A stretch of DNA of 64,000 bases from Anthracocystis setariae (taxonomy: Eukaryota > Basidiomycota > Ustilaginomycetes > Ustilaginales > Ustilaginaceae): contig CAKMXJ010000003.1 of NCBI GenBank assembly GCA_928724745.1, positions 124,001 to 188,000 on the forward strand. The letters run 5' to 3'. Position numbers and translations under genes: made by a program. The notes under the pieces are model-generated. The model was not told the origin of the DNA, made no database searches, and was given only the letters and a program-made list of their open reading frames with translations. Numbering within the stretch: the stretch's first letter is position 1; each line of letters begins with the position of its first letter. Shown here piece by piece: positions 1 to 11,770 of this stretch.

Positions 1-3000
1 TCACAGCAATGACCACGTCCGAACGCTGCGTGAGCTTGAGGCTCGAGTGTAGCTCGGATAGCAATTCCGCTCTCCTGTGACATCAGGCTGGCTTGACTCC
101 AGAAAGAGGCGCAGGCAACAGCTTCAGGTTAGAGAGTCTGTGTGTCACGCGTGCACGTGACTAACGCTTAGTCAGCGTCTGCCAAGCACATTCCGTGGCC
201 CCTGTCTCCACCGCTCACTCCTCACTCGTCATGTATATATAGTCAAGGTCATCACCGGATCTCTCTTCTTTGGAATCCACTACTACCTTCACTATCACAC
301 ATCGCATGCAAAGCTGTGCACGTGTGACAGTCTGAAAGAAGTTACTATCCGACTCCATCTCCCCACGGACCTTGAGCTTCTCCTCCTGCTCTGCCTATGT
401 TTTGAGACTATAACAGCCATATTTCCAAATGAGCAGGCACTAGCGTCAGCGGCTGCACTCTGCTTCTTGTCGGTCATCACTTGCTGCGTCCTCCATTTCA
501 CTCGACTTGCTGACCTATCGCACTTGTCGATAACACTGCAGTCAGAGGCAAACTGGCAAGAGCGATTTAAGGCATGTAGGCAGACAAATGGCTGCTGATT
601 GCTACAGGGTTCTGGCGGAGTACTGTAGATGCGCTTATAATGCGCTCGTCATGCTTATTGCTTTGGACATGTACTTTTTATATACCAAGTTCCCAATGGT
701 GGCTCGGGTGCTTTTCATTTACAACGTTTAGTCATTTTCGACTGTCGTCTGAACCATGGCTGGCAGAAACTCAAGGGTGTCGCATATCTGTATCAGCTGT
801 CCGTCGTTGGAAAAGGGCGTGTTTCGACTTTTCAAACAATACTGTTGGGTCCGATGGACGGACGAGTAGGAAAGGAGATATTATAAGCCTTGCTCAGTGA
901 CGTTTCCGAAGGTTCTTCCGAGCGACGCCTCGAAGCAAGGCGAAGAGAGCCGAAGATACGATGTATACGTGCAGCTCGGTTTCGGTACCGAGCTTGCATG
1001 ATATCCTGCAAACTGCTGTGGCTCGACACGAACGCCATATTGACAGCACCTGCCAAGCTGTAGCAAGACCGATTGGCAGATCCACGTCTACGTCAGATAT
1101 CGAATGGCTCGCTGGGCAGGATTGCCTCTTGTGGCGCCATAAAGCGGGACGTATGCAGCTCGTCCTAAATCTAGCGCACTCACGCTTAGGCTAAAGTAGA
1201 TAGATGCATTCCAGACTTTGTGACCTTGCTTATTGATTGAGCCCCAGAAAAGGACCGAGAGACGGCGGCTGAACGTTTGTGCGGGTAAGCGCACGCGGCA
1301 TTACAGTAGAGCGCCGTGCTACAGTACTGTACTTGCTGTTCCGGTGCTGTCATTGCGACGGTGCTGACCCATTTCGTTGCCCACAATGAAGCTGTGATAC
1401 GATCTAGCCCATGATGGAAGGGTCTCAATATATGAACTCTTGCTCGGTTGCGATTTGGCTGCAGTTATGATTTCAAGAGCCTGACCAAGTGTTGGTCTCG
1501 CTTAAGTCACCTGTCAGCCGACGTCGAAACCATTAAAAAAGCCATTGCAGCGCTAAGATTAATTGGATTTACAATCTGCGAGGTCTGCATGTTTGCTGCT
1601 GTGACAGATGCAAATTTCCTTCCCGCTGCTGTGCGGTGCGATGCTGGGCGGTTGTCGAAATCTGCTTCCTCTCCAAAGTCACACTTGCCTGCATGCAGAA
1701 AAAGGTTGGAGACGGCTGCCGTTACGCTTGCTGCTTTGTTCACTCCATGTTATCACACGGCTTCTTTGCGTGCTGTCTTGTCTTTCACTCGCCGTTTGCC
1801 GCGAGACGGGCCGTAACCCTGCTCGTACTTTGAGGTGTGACGACCGAGAATGCGCTCTCCGATGAGAACTTTCGAGGCCATTATTATATATAATATTGCC
1901 TTGCCGGTTATACTGTACCTACAGTATAGTACATCTCATTTCATGAATTTGCATGAATGTGTCCTGCATGTCTCTTACCAGCGTCCAAAGCTGGGCTCCG
2001 CTGAGCGACAGCCACCTTGACAGCCCAGACTTATACCCAACGATTGTGAACAAGGATGATGTGTCTCTTGAAGCTACGGTACTGTACAGCACAGCACAGC
2101 ACAGTTCAGTTCCTCTTCATTGTCTTGAACGAAGTGTTGGCCCAGACGGACGTAGCGAGACGGTCAGATCGTTCATGCGCCATTGTCGCGAGCATTTCCA
2201 CTGCACGTCAGCTACGTGACAGATATGAAGGCTTGGCCGCACATTTCGACTTTGATTTTCATCATCAGGCTTGAAAGGTTGTTTGCACTTTCCAAAAACA
2301 CATGTACCCGTCACAAAGCCAAGTCGTCACTGGATCCTGTCACAAAGGAGCAATAAAATAGTGACGCAGACAGGAATGAGGATCGTCACGCTGAGCGCTT
2401 GGTCGGGCTCCGGCTCTCGCACCGCTTGCCTTGTGCGTTGCGGTGGCTTCGGTGCCGTAGTACGCCTCGGCTGATTCCTTGCGTTCATGTCGTGTGGGAA
2501 CAAGTTTTGTGCGGTCCGCATGTACGGGAACTGTAAATTTGGTGACAGTACGGCAAAGCAAACGCCAGGAGAGCATCGGGTGTCCTTGGTACAGCCCAGA
2601 TGAATCAGGTGCTGTGGCTCTTGCATCTTGCCTACATGTGATATTAGATTAAATGCATATGCTTTCCTTCTCACCAACTGTATCGCATGACATGGTTCGC
2701 ATCCCTCGTTTCTGCGTCACTCACCGTCTTGACATGGCTCTATGCAATGCATCTTGTACGCACCTCGGTCTTCTCAGTGTCTGTGCGTCCCCGCCTTTGC
2801 GCCTCGTTTGCTGCGATCGCCACAAAACTTCACACAAGTTGCGACCTGTCAAATTGATAGCATCGGACAGCTACGGTACTGTAGTGCGCAAAATGCTGTC
2901 TGCCTCTTGGACCCTATGTTTCAGTCGTCGATCTCAGTAGTGTTGGTCTTACTCTGGCGCTCGTTGCTGAATGCCCCATCGTTCCTGCGCCCCTCACTCT

Positions 3001-3825
3001 GCTAGATTCACCTTGCCTTTGCTCAATCCTTCCTCTCAAACCACCTCGTCACCCGTCTTCCCCCTTCTCTCATCTCCGTCCTCGCCATCACCAGCCTTGT
3101 TCCTTGGAACTGAATCGCTCACTACCACTTTCCCCATTCGTTCAGCGCCCAGCTATTCAGCTTCATATCCTGTTGAACCAAGCAGTCGAGCATTGTCCTC
3201 CTGTCGGTGGGCTCTTCCGTGTGTCTTCTTCCAATTTTGCTTTCTTTCCGTTCGCCTTCATCCCAAGGCCATCGGATGGCTCTCCGTAGGAGCATTTCAT
3301 GACAACTTAAGACGACCCTTGGACATTGCAAACGCACTTCATCAACAGCACAAATCAGTCGACAACCGCTCCACTGTTTGGCGAACATTGGCATATACTT
3401 CGCAGCTGCGGTCTCATCAACAGCAACACATGCTACAGTCACATCGCTGCAAATTCGACCCACCCTGGCCATAACACCGCGCTGGTTGCCCGAACAAGAT
3501 TTGGCGTTTCTTCTCACCGTTGGCCTCATTCCTTCAAAATCAAACCGCTCCTCAAATCCATCAATTGCAGTCCAGCACCGCCTTCGCGGTTCACCACTCT
3601 ACTCTACCACGGTGCTATCTTTTCTCGTCTTGAGACTTTGTCGACAGCACCGTATGCTTCTTGTTCCATTCGTCCGTCCTTGACTGGAATAGATCACCCT
3701 TTGGACTCGACGTCTCCCGCACACCAGCTCGAGTGCGCCCGGAGCATCTAGACAAATTTCAAGCTCAAGCTCCGTGGTATCCCTTTCTCGCTCTCGACGC
3801 TGCCCTTCCAATCTATCCTTACCCG
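1..3825. other. Left-edge region without a recognised gene
   Basis: Only short overlapping open frames without family motifs are seen. The stretch holds a TATA-like box at 234-242, an AT-rich self-complementary stretch near 1881-1896, ACTGTAC-type words at 1321-1333, 1911-1933, 2081-2104 and 2875-2884, and a CT-rich part from about 2970 onward that may be promoter and leader of the gene starting at 3826. No tRNA-like T-arm was found. Confidence 0.5.
234..242 (+). promoter_or_regulatory. TATA-like box without a matching gene
   Basis: TATATATAG is followed about 25-60 bases later by a CT/CA-rich stretch that would suit a transcription start. The first downstream ATG (305) opens only a nine-codon frame. 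It may drive an untranslated transcript or a spliced small gene I could not resolve, or it may be chance. Confidence 0.25.
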
Positions 3826-6330
3826 ATGAATCGCAAAGCTCTGGCGCCGGCCCCGAGCTCCGTTACAAATGTCGCTCAAGCTTCTTTGCGAACTCACTCT
3901 CGCGCCTCTCATAGCGGTTCGGGCACCTATACAGAACTGCGTGCCCAGATACGCAAGGAGAGGGAGCATGAGAAGCAGAGGGAGCATGGCAAGCAGCAAA
4001 GGCAGGCAGGGAGCGGCAGCCACGCTGGCACTCGTGACACTGACCTGCCAACTCGAAAGCAAAACTCTTCAGCGTCGCAGTCCATCGGCAACCTCACTGC
4101 AAGTGCGTCAGACCAAAAAATAAGCCAGTTCTCAACCTCCGAAGCCGAGCTCGCTGATGAGGTCCCCACAGATAGAAAGGCCCACCTTCGTGTCTTACCG
4201 CCATCCAGTTTTGCCATGAGCTCCGACAACATGTCCAACATGTCAGCCACAACGACTTCGAGTCAGATTTCATCGTCATCGTCGACGGGCATTGCCAAGA
4301 AGCGCAGTCAGATGCTTTTGACCCAGCAAAAGCAGCAACAACATCTGCAACACCAAGATCAATCGCAGCAACATCAACAGGCCCCGCCATCCTCTTCGTG
4401 CTCAAGCTACCAGAACTCCTACTTTTCTTCGCGAGAGGACCTCAGCTCTCGCATCCAATCACCGCTCGATCCCCCTGAGCAGCCCATCGGCATCGACGCT
4501 TTGCAGGCCGCTTTTTCTGCCAAATATTACGAACTGGCGAACAAGTGCAAGAATTGGGAAAGGTATGCCGCGAAGCTCAGGGCGCAGCTCGGCGTTCTTG
4601 AAGCCGAGAACCGTGTGCTCAAGGAGCAAAACAGTCAACTCGAGAACGACAATGCACAGCTTCAAGCCGCTCTGCGTCAGGAAGAAAAGACTCGTACGCA
4701 ACTCGAAGGCCGGATGAATACATTGGAGGATTGCTTGTCACAGCGTAGCCATTCTGGCGGCAGTCTGAATGCGCAATTCTGCGCCGTTGAGATGCTCGAC
4801 TACGACCATCTTTCCATTCCTTCGGCACCTTCGTCAGCAGAAAAACTTGTCGACAGTGCCGCCGCATCCCGTCACACTCCGTACTGCTCTTCCAATCTTC
4901 AGATCGAAGATCGCTCCGAGCTCCGTCCTCAGGTGGCGTCGAGCCGTTCCAGTACCACGACGCTCGGACACAACGTTCGACTCTCGGAGTCCGACATGGC
5001 AAGAAACCCATCGGTCTCGGCTCGAGAGATGCCCGCCGGGACCGCCCACATCAAATGGGATGGCTTGCAGCCGCTTGACAGCCTGAGGAGTCCTCAAGTC
5101 CTGGGATCGGCCTTCAGCCCGATCTCTGGTGATGAGGGTAGAAGTTCTCGCATGGGCAACCGTCGAGACACCTCTGAAAGGCTTGTTGCCCATCAGCGAT
5201 CTGGGACAGAGAGCGCTCTGGCGATGCAAATGCCGCGGCCTGGCTCAGTCGCGGAAGCACATCGCGGTCACGCATTGACGTCGCAAGCTCTTGCGCAGCA
5301 AGAAGCGATTGAGAATCTTGCGCGCCCTGCCTCTGCTCAGAGGTTCCACGCTACCTATCTCGAGAGCAACACTTCGACTACAGCGGCCAGCATTGTTGCA
5401 AGCACGGGTATGACCAAGGCAGCCCTACAGAGCAAGCGTCGCAGTACCGTTTCGGGCGATCGGGGCCCTAGTCTGAGCCTAGCTCAGATCGTCAAGGGTG
5501 CACTTACTGCCCATGGCGTCGTAGCGGCTCCAGCTTCTCAGTCGCAGAGCAATCAGGCTAGTCCCAACAACCAGACGCTCAGCAGCAGCGAATATCTGCA
5601 GGAGTGCCTAGAAAAACGACGTGAAGCGATGCGTTGCTCCTTCAGTGCGCAGCAGAAAGGCATGACGCAAGCGAGCAATCAAGTCCACTCGCGTCCTGCT
5701 TCTCGAGCTGCCTCGCGCCTCAGCACCCAATCGGGCACGCGCAGTCGTAGTAGAGCCGGCAGCGTGCATGATGCTATCCCCGTCGCAGTCGAGAACGTCT
5801 TTTGCGAACCTACGACAGTGGAGGCGCACTCCAACGAGACTTCGCCAGAGTTTGTGACGGAGCAGCTCGCTGCCACCAGCCTGGACGCATATGCCGACAT
5901 TTCTGCCGTGTCGCAGCGTCTGCGTGCTGTCACGAATGCTCAGAGTCAATCGGTGCAGTTGATGACGCGAAAGGGCCTCAGCGTGAGCTCGAGCCCCAAC
6001 TCGCTCGCGTCCGCCGCATCGCCTGCCAAGGATCAAGAGGAGCAGATCTCGTTTGAGAGGAAGCTCTACATGCGTTTCCAAGAGGAACTCGACGAGGAAG
6101 AGTTTGCAAAGTTTGAGCGCTGCATTCAGCGTTACGACTTTCTCGATATTCCTCTCGAGGGCAATAAGGGCCTCATCACTCGCGTCAAAAGGCTCTTGCT
6201 CGTTTCGGACCCAGATCTGCGCTCCAAGCCGGATAAGCTCCGCGTTCGTCAGCAGTTGGCTCGCGATTTTGAAAAAATGGCCAAGAACTTTGGTCAATCT
6301 CAGAATACTCAATCATCAAGCTCGACTTGA
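3826..6330 (+). CDS. Large coiled-coil protein of unknown function
   Basis: I do not recognise this 834-aa protein. The start is the first ATG of the frame (3826); the frame is open upstream but only from a TTG. Visible in order: a Ser/Arg-rich N-terminus with a Lys/Glu/Gln-rich stretch, a Gln/His-rich segment (about 165-190), a strong predicted coiled coil of about 75 residues (about 232-307, heptads of Leu with Glu/Asn/Gln), a long Ser-rich disordered middle, and a compact charged helical C-terminus (about 745-825) beginning FERKLYMRFQEELDEEEF. The C-terminal block is the only part that looks like a folded domain and is probably the conserved one. No signal peptide or membrane segment is seen. 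A cytoskeletal or polarity scaffold is conceivable from the architecture, but this is only inference. It is convergent with RPA43. Confidence 0.75.
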   Translation: MNRKALAPAPSSVTNVAQASLRTHSRASHSGSGTYTELRAQIRKEREHEKQREHGKQQRQAGSGSHAGTRDTDLPTRKQNSSASQSIGNLTASASDQKISQFSTSEAELADEVPTDRKAHLRVLPPSSFAMSSDNMSNMSATTTSSQISSSSSTGIAKKRSQMLLTQQKQQQHLQHQDQSQQHQQAPPSSSCSSYQNSYFSSREDLSSRIQSPLDPPEQPIGIDALQAAFSAKYYELANKCKNWERYAAKLRAQLGVLEAENRVLKEQNSQLENDNAQLQAALRQEEKTRTQLEGRMNTLEDCLSQRSHSGGSLNAQFCAVEMLDYDHLSIPSAPSSAEKLVDSAAASRHTPYCSSNLQIEDRSELRPQVASSRSSTTTLGHNVRLSESDMARNPSVSAREMPAGTAHIKWDGLQPLDSLRSPQVLGSAFSPISGDEGRSSRMGNRRDTSERLVAHQRSGTESALAMQMPRPGSVAEAHRGHALTSQALAQQEAIENLARPASAQRFHATYLESNTSTTAASIVASTGMTKAALQSKRRSTVSGDRGPSLSLAQIVKGALTAHGVVAAPASQSQSNQASPNNQTLSSSEYLQECLEKRREAMRCSFSAQQKGMTQASNQVHSRPASRAASRLSTQSGTRSRSRAGSVHDAIPVAVENVFCEPTTVEAHSNETSPEFVTEQLAATSLDAYADISAVSQRLRAVTNAQSQSVQLMTRKGLSVSSSPNSLASAASPAKDQEEQISFERKLYMRFQEELDEEEFAKFERCIQRYDFLDIPLEGNKGLITRVKRLLLVSDPDLRSKPDKLRVRQQLARDFEKMAKNFGQSQNTQSSSST

Positions 6331-6703
6331 TTCCCGCTCCCCCCACCTCCAAAAAAAGAATTGCCGTCGACGGCGGCTTTTCCGGTCCAAAGGCTTACTG
6401 ACATCCCCCCCTGTAGCATTCCACGGGACATCTCGCAACATTGTGGATCTGCTGTTCGGGCCCACATCACTCGTACGGTGCCCGAGCATGACCACTCGCA
6501 TCCTTGTCGTGTTTCCCTTTCACGTCTATCTTTGCTTAATCACTGTCACTTTACGATGCTTTCTAACCCGCTTATCGGCATATTCTAATGCGCTTTAATG
6601 CACTGTCTCGAAATTCGTTCCAACATCATCATTGGTAGGATTGGTCAGAATGTGAATGCGGGATTGTTGACATGAAGTCCACTGTGTGTTTAGGTCGAAA
6701 GGT
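6331..6703. other. Convergent 3' spacer between coiled-coil gene and RPA43
   Basis: The space between two stop codons on opposite strands. It has a short A-run soon after the first stop. I see no further gene. Confidence 0.5.
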
Positions 6704-7822
6704 CTAGGCCTCCTTTTTTCGTTTTTTGTCGCGCTTTGGTGATGGTTCGACGATCTCTTGCGCTACATCTGCGTCTATGCTGGATGTGGATTTCCTCTTG
6801 CTCTTCTTCTCCTTCTTGGACTTTGTCTTTGCACTTGCTTCCTCGTTCGAATCGAGCGTCTCTGTCTTGATCAGCTCTGCCGGGGTCGCAAGCTGGGACA
6901 GGTCACCATTCTCACTTGCTGCGGAAGTATCGTCTTCGTCCTCCCACCTGACTCGCCTCGGTGGTGTTGGAGCGGGAGAGTTGGCGGCGCGAGCAGCCGC
7001 CGAACGTGTAAATCCTCTGTCCTCTGCAGCAGTCCCCAAGCCAAGTGCCTGGGTGGGGAAGAGGCTCTTCTTAAGGTAAGAGCGATCGAGTGTGGGGGAT
7101 GGACCTTTGAAAGGGTCTGCAAGGAGCGAGCCGTGGAGCGAGAGCATGTGGTTTGCGACCGTGAGGCTGATCACGGTAAAGGAGAGCTTGCCCGAGGTGC
7201 CGCCGAGTTTAGAACCGTCGGACTTGCTGCGCCAGTATCCGAGACCGTGGTCGGTGGTAGTAGTGGCCTCAGCATCGTTGAGGACGAACTGCCAATCGTC
7301 CTCGGGAAGGTGAGAGGCAGGGATTGACGCGTTGAAGAGACCGTATAGGAGCAGAGAAACGTGGGATGGCGACGAGAGACAAATGGTTCCTTCGAGCACC
7401 TGGCCGATCTTTGGCCTCCAAACGACGCACTCGAAGCCGACCGAAGCAGTTGCAAAGGCAGAATCGGCAGAGAAGACAGCAGTATCTTGCAGGAAGCGAG
7501 TGGGCGAGTGTGTGATGAGAACGCCAGAAAGTTGCGGTACGTATCGCATAACGAGGGTATCCATGAGATCGGAGAATGCACTGTAGGGGTCGTTGGACCA
7601 GACTGGTGGGATGGGTAGGTTGAGGACCGGGAACATGGTCTCGAATGCTGATGTTACAGCCTTGGAGCTGGAGGCTGTGCTTGAGGTCGTGGCATCCTCG
7701 ACAGTGAGGGAAACATTGTCGACGGAGGAGGAAGACTTTTTGCTCTTCTTGGATTTAGAGCCATGCTTGGATTCTCGCCTCTTGCTCTTGTCCTTGCTTT
7801 TGGTCTTGCCTTCTTTCGACAT
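6704..7822 (-). CDS. RPA43: RNA polymerase I subunit RPA43
   Basis: A 372-aa protein with the features of the Pol I stalk subunit Rpa43, which with Rpa14 binds the initiation factor Rrn3 and is needed to transcribe rDNA in the nucleolus. The N-terminus is a Lys/Ser-rich tail (1-40). An Rpb7-like N-terminal fold follows (about 65-115; motif PQLSGVLITH), then an OB fold (about 130-200) with the VVWRPKIGQVLEGTI and LLLYGLFNASIP signatures typical of the family, and GLGYWRSK. The C-terminus is acidic and then Lys-rich with probable nuclear localisation signals. The start is the first ATG of the frame. The basic N-terminal extension is unlike yeast Rpa43. Its partner RRN3 is also in this window (24.0-26.6 kb). 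It is divergent from the Ran gene. Confidence 0.88.
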   Translation of the reverse strand: MSKEGKTKSKDKSKRRESKHGSKSKKSKKSSSSVDNVSLTVEDATTSSTASSSKAVTSAFETMFPVLNLPIPPVWSNDPYSAFSDLMDTLVMRYVPQLSGVLITHSPTRFLQDTAVFSADSAFATASVGFECVVWRPKIGQVLEGTICLSSPSHVSLLLYGLFNASIPASHLPEDDWQFVLNDAEATTTTDHGLGYWRSKSDGSKLGGTSGKLSFTVISLTVANHMLSLHGSLLADPFKGPSPTLDRSYLKKSLFPTQALGLGTAAEDRGFTRSAAARAANSPAPTPPRRVRWEDEDDTSAASENGDLSQLATPAELIKTETLDSNEEASAKTKSKKEKKSKRKSTSSIDADVAQEIVEPSPKRDKKRKKEA

Positions 7823-8829
7823 GGTTTGATATGAACAACTCCGTTCGTTGTCGCAATTAGTGGTGAAGGCAGGTCCTTACGAGTCAGTTGAGCTTGGTTC
7901 GGAACGGTCCGAATGATGAGTCCTCGGAGTTGCTCCGGGTGTCGATGTGCGATGTGATGTGTGACGAAAGGTTTTTGGTCACAGATGCAACGACGCTGTT
8001 TGACCTACACGGCTTTGCGACCGAGAGACAAAGTCGAGAGGATCCAGCCAAGTGCAGGATAGGTGAGTAGTACCAAGCAGTAAGAGCGCCGTAAAGTAGT
8101 ATTATAGGATTTGTCTCGATGCTGAACGACAAGAAGGTCAGATTTGGCTACAAGGACGGCGGCTGAACCCTTCCTTGCGTTTGGCCCGCCTTGTCCTGGA
8201 AATTTTTTCTTCCAAAATGAGTTCAAACCGAGAACACTCACACAGCTTTCATGTCACCTCCACAAACTCGGAAATCGGCTGCCTCGAATCGCAATCGAGC
8301 AGCTGTCAAAAATTCGACCATCCAAGATCGGGCAAAGTGGAGTTGAATCATTCAAATCGATTCAGAACCACTTGTTGCAATTTCAGCGTGGTAGCAAATT
8401 CTTCGCGTCGGATTTGGCTGTGAATAAGCGGGAGTGGAATGTCTTTCATTCCTTTCGATCACCCCAATTTCGTCGAGCATCCATCCTCATCGATCCGGGC
8501 TGCGAAAAAAATTTGAAATGGACCTACAGTACACTAACGCACTGCTGCCCTTGCTGCCCTCTCTCGGTGTTGGACTTTTCCTGCACGTCACCGAAAAAGA
8601 AGAGACACATCTTCCTTGTGCAGCAGAGACAAACTCCAATTTTTGGCAAGCTCAAATCAAACCTCCGTTCTGTTGTGTGCATCTTGGGATTTTTTTTGCG
8701 CCTGCAGACCCACAGGTTGTCTAGACTGTCCGCTTTGCGTTCGGCTCAGTGAGCAAGTACATATCCTTGCCGCTCTTGTCGAACCCTCCTTCCTCTTCTC
8801 ACATATCCCCACATCATCCATCACTCAAA
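7823..8829. promoter_or_regulatory. Divergent promoter region RPA43 / Ran
   Basis: About 1 kb between two divergent starts. It must hold both promoters. The last 60 bases before the Ran ATG are CT-rich, a usual leader in fungi. One TACAGTAC word lies at 8525-8532. No other gene is seen. Confidence 0.5.
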
Positions 8830-9483
8830 ATGTCCGCCGAGAACCAGGAGATCCCACAGTTCAAGCTCGTCCTTGTCGGTGACGGTGGTACCGGCAAGAC
8901 CACCTTCGTCAAGCGTCACTTGACGGGTGAGTTCGAGAAGAAGTACATTGCCACCCTCGGTGTCGAAGTGCACCCTCTCCAGTTCCACACCAACCTTGGC
9001 ACCATCTGCTTCAACGTTTGGGACACCGCGGGACAGGAGAAGTTTGGTGGTCTCCGTGACGGCTACTACATCCAGGGCCAGTGCGGTATCATCATGTTCG
9101 ACGTCACCTCGCGTATCACCTACAAGAACGTCCCCAACTGGCACCGTGACCTCGAGCGTGTTTGTGAGAACATCCCCATCGTTCTCTGCGGTAACAAGGT
9201 CGACGTCAAGGAGCGCAAGGTCAAGACCGGTGCCGTCACCTTCCACCGCAAAAAGAACCTCCAGTACTTCGAGATCTCGGCCAAGTCCAACTACAACTTC
9301 GAGAAGCCTTTCCTCTGGCTCGCCCGTAAGCTTGTCGGCAACCCCACTCTCGAGTTCGCTGCTGCTCCCGCTCTTGCTCCCCCCGAGGTCCAGGTCGACG
9401 CCGCCCTTATGGACCAGTACAACAGGGAGCTCGAGGCTGCTGCCGCCGCTCCCCTGCCCGAGGAGGATGATGGCGACCTCTAA
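8830..9483 (+). CDS. GSP1: Ran GTPase (GTP-binding nuclear protein)
   Basis: A 217-aa small GTPase, the usual length for Ran, which drives nuclear import and export and mitotic spindle assembly. All nucleotide-binding motifs are visible: P-loop GDGGTGKT (17-24), switch [12 protein letters not shown] (65-74), NKVD (122-125) and SAK (150-152). Ran-specific features are the basic patch GNPTLEF and an acidic C-terminal tail ending EEDDGDL. There is no C-terminal Cys box, so it is not prenylated, as expected for Ran. The start is the ATG in a good context (CAAAATG); an upstream in-frame extension exists only from non-ATG codons. The gene is intronless, with strong C-ending codon bias that leaves a long antisense frame as an artefact. 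Confidence 0.97.
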   Translation: MSAENQEIPQFKLVLVGDGGTGKTTFVKRHLTGEFEKKYIATLGVEVHPLQFHTNLGTICFNVWDTAGQEKFGGLRDGYYIQGQCGIIMFDVTSRITYKNVPNWHRDLERVCENIPIVLCGNKVDVKERKVKTGAVTFHRKKNLQYFEISAKSNYNFEKPFLWLARKLVGNPTLEFAAAPALAPPEVQVDAALMDQYNRELEAAAAAPLPEEDDGDL

Positions 9484-10078
9484 GTGCACCTCCATCCCGC
9501 AAATCCATGACAAACAGCTTAGACCTGCCCTTTCATTGGCTGTTTGATAGCACACAAACAACCCGCCACTATGCGTCTAAGCTTCACCAAAACATCCCAC
9601 GTACTGTAGCATCCATCCACTTTCGCCATAATACCTGCATTTTGTTCCCTTGCACAATGCCAATCGTATAGCTTCGCCTCCTGTGTGCTCTTGTATATGC
9701 GAAGTCATTCTCTCACAGCGTTGATCTCGAGTGAGCTTTACACGTAGCACAGATGATCTGGTGTCGGCCTGTACTTGGTATTGTTGTGCCAATGCGGAAG
9801 GAGGGCTGTACTATACGGGGTTAACTCCGTGGTGTTGGGAATTTAAGATGTTAGACTCCTCTCCGAGTGGACTCTGTGCCTACCGTGCGAGAAAGCATGA
9901 ACGCGAGGGAAAGTTTTGGGGCCGGTCAATGCAGGAGGAAGCGCCATGTGGCTTAACCCTCCATCGCATCCTGAAAAAATAAAATATGGTGATTTTTGGC
10001 AGCAGCAGCAGAGCGGGATTTACTGATCCTCGTCTGTTGATCGATTTTAAGATTCCAGAAACGCGTCCGAAGGTTTGA

Positions 10079-10106
10079 CGGCGCACGAACCACTTTCTGT
10101 GCGCCG
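10079..10106. other. GC-rich perfect hairpin
   Basis: CGGCGCAC at 10079-10086 pairs perfectly with GTGCGCCG at 10099-10106 across a 12-base loop. It lies in non-coding DNA between Ran and 14-3-3. It could be part of a structured RNA or chance; nothing nearby identifies an RNA family. Confidence 0.4.
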
Positions 10107-11497
10107 CGCCCCCAAGAGATTCACTTGGCGCAGAGAGCCGCACACACGACACGGTCGTAAGACAGCCACACCCTTGATCCCGTTGGATGACCCAGTCTTT
10201 CCTGGCACAGCCCGCTAAGGAGCGACCAAAAGCAATCAGCCAAAGAAGAAGAAACAGCTTTGGAATGAAAAATGACAGGAGGAGGTGAGATAGTGTACTC
10301 TAAAGACAGAGGGCAGAGAGCGAAGAAGTGCGTGTAGCATCGATCGCTCCTGGCTTTCGCATCAAAACTCCGGTCGGGAAGTCGGTGACGACCCGCACCG
10401 TGGTGGCCAGGTGGAAGTTGCGTGGGAAGATCACCATGTCATTAATTGTTGTTGTGAAACGACTTTTTTTGGCCCTCCAGCGCTACTATAGTAGAGCAAC
10501 ACTTCTCTGCCACAACAGCTGCTTCTGCTAAGAGACGAAGACATCTTCTGAAAGCGAAGCGCAGGTACAGCTCCGCCTTGGCGGTCCGCCTAGGAGAACT
10601 CGAGTTGTTCGTTCTGGGCAAGATAAGGAACAGATACTGTACTGAAGTGTACACTGTGGAATGAGGCAGTGCAGTCGGTTCGATATCGCTCGCACTTGTT
10701 TCGGAAGGTCAACAACACACTGTACTGTACTGTGCTGTGCTGTTTTTTTCAACTGCCCGGGCAGGCCGAGATGGCTTGGCTGGTGCGCATTATCTTGACT
10801 TGTTTGCGCTTTCAAGTTGGGATTGACCGAAGCGCCGAAGCATTCAATCGACCAAGCCGCCCCTGCATCACCACCATCCATCGGTGCTTTCGCGGCGAGA
10901 GAGAGAGAGAGGCGCGCTCCAAAGCGCTGTACTGTACCTAACTGTTCTGTTTCTGCAGCATCTCACACCAATTCACTATCTGTGGCCCGATCCATTAGAA
11001 AAACCAATTTGGGCAATTACGTTCTCTCTGTTCAATTACAATTCAAAGCAGCGCGCGCGCGCTCACTCGCTGGAATCGACCCTTGCTTTCGACGCGCTTG
11101 GTGGAATTCAGAAGATCCTATTAATTGTAATGAAAGTAAGCCGCGAGTCCCAAACAAATTTGTATTCGAACCCGTTCAAATGTGCGTGTCTTGCAGGCGT
11201 GTTGTGTGTGTGAGAGTGTGTGTTGGGGGGGGGAGGCAGGTCCAAGCTGCGCGAATGGATTGCGTGTCGCTTTTGGCAATTGGGGCCTTTTGCTCAGTAG
11301 AGTAGGCTCCCTCTCTTTGGCCGCTTCCGCATTTGCAATTGCATTTGCATTTGCTTTCGCGTTCGCAAGCTCGGCGTTGGCCCCTCAATTTCTGGCGGCT
11401 TCTCTGCGTTGGCGCCAGCGTGAGCGTCTGCTCAGAGTGTGTCAAGCGAGACTGCGTCGTTGTGCGCTTGCTCTATCCACGCACGCAACACACGCCT

Positions 11498-11638
11498 CAG
11501 CCAGCCAGCCAGCCAGCCAGCCAACCAACCAACGAGCCAACCAACCAACGAGCCAACCAACCAAATCAAGCAATCAAATCCGTCCATCCGCCCGCCTGTC
11601 TGTCCGTCCGTCCGTCCATCGCCCGTCGCCCGTCGCCC
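11498..11638. repeat. Compound tetranucleotide microsatellite
   Basis: A run of CAGC units changes to CAAC/GAGC units, then to GTCC/GCCC units ending in three CGTCGCC-type copies. All units are pyrimidine-biased tetramers, as if derived from one another. It lies just upstream of the probable 5' UTR intron donor of the 14-3-3 gene. Confidence 0.85.
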
Positions 11639-11770
11639 CTTCCGCGTCTCAAGCCAGCTGGGCCAACACCTTCCTTCGCTGATATCATCCATCACTCCTT
11701 CTATCAACCCCACCACTGTCCGCTTGTGTCCTTTGACCATCATCTACTGCATCCACCTGCTCAGCTCAGG

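Noticed and set aside
8821..9561. A 246-codon antisense frame spanning the Ran gene
   Set aside because: Same codon-bias shadow effect; translation is Val/Leu/Gly-rich without motifs.
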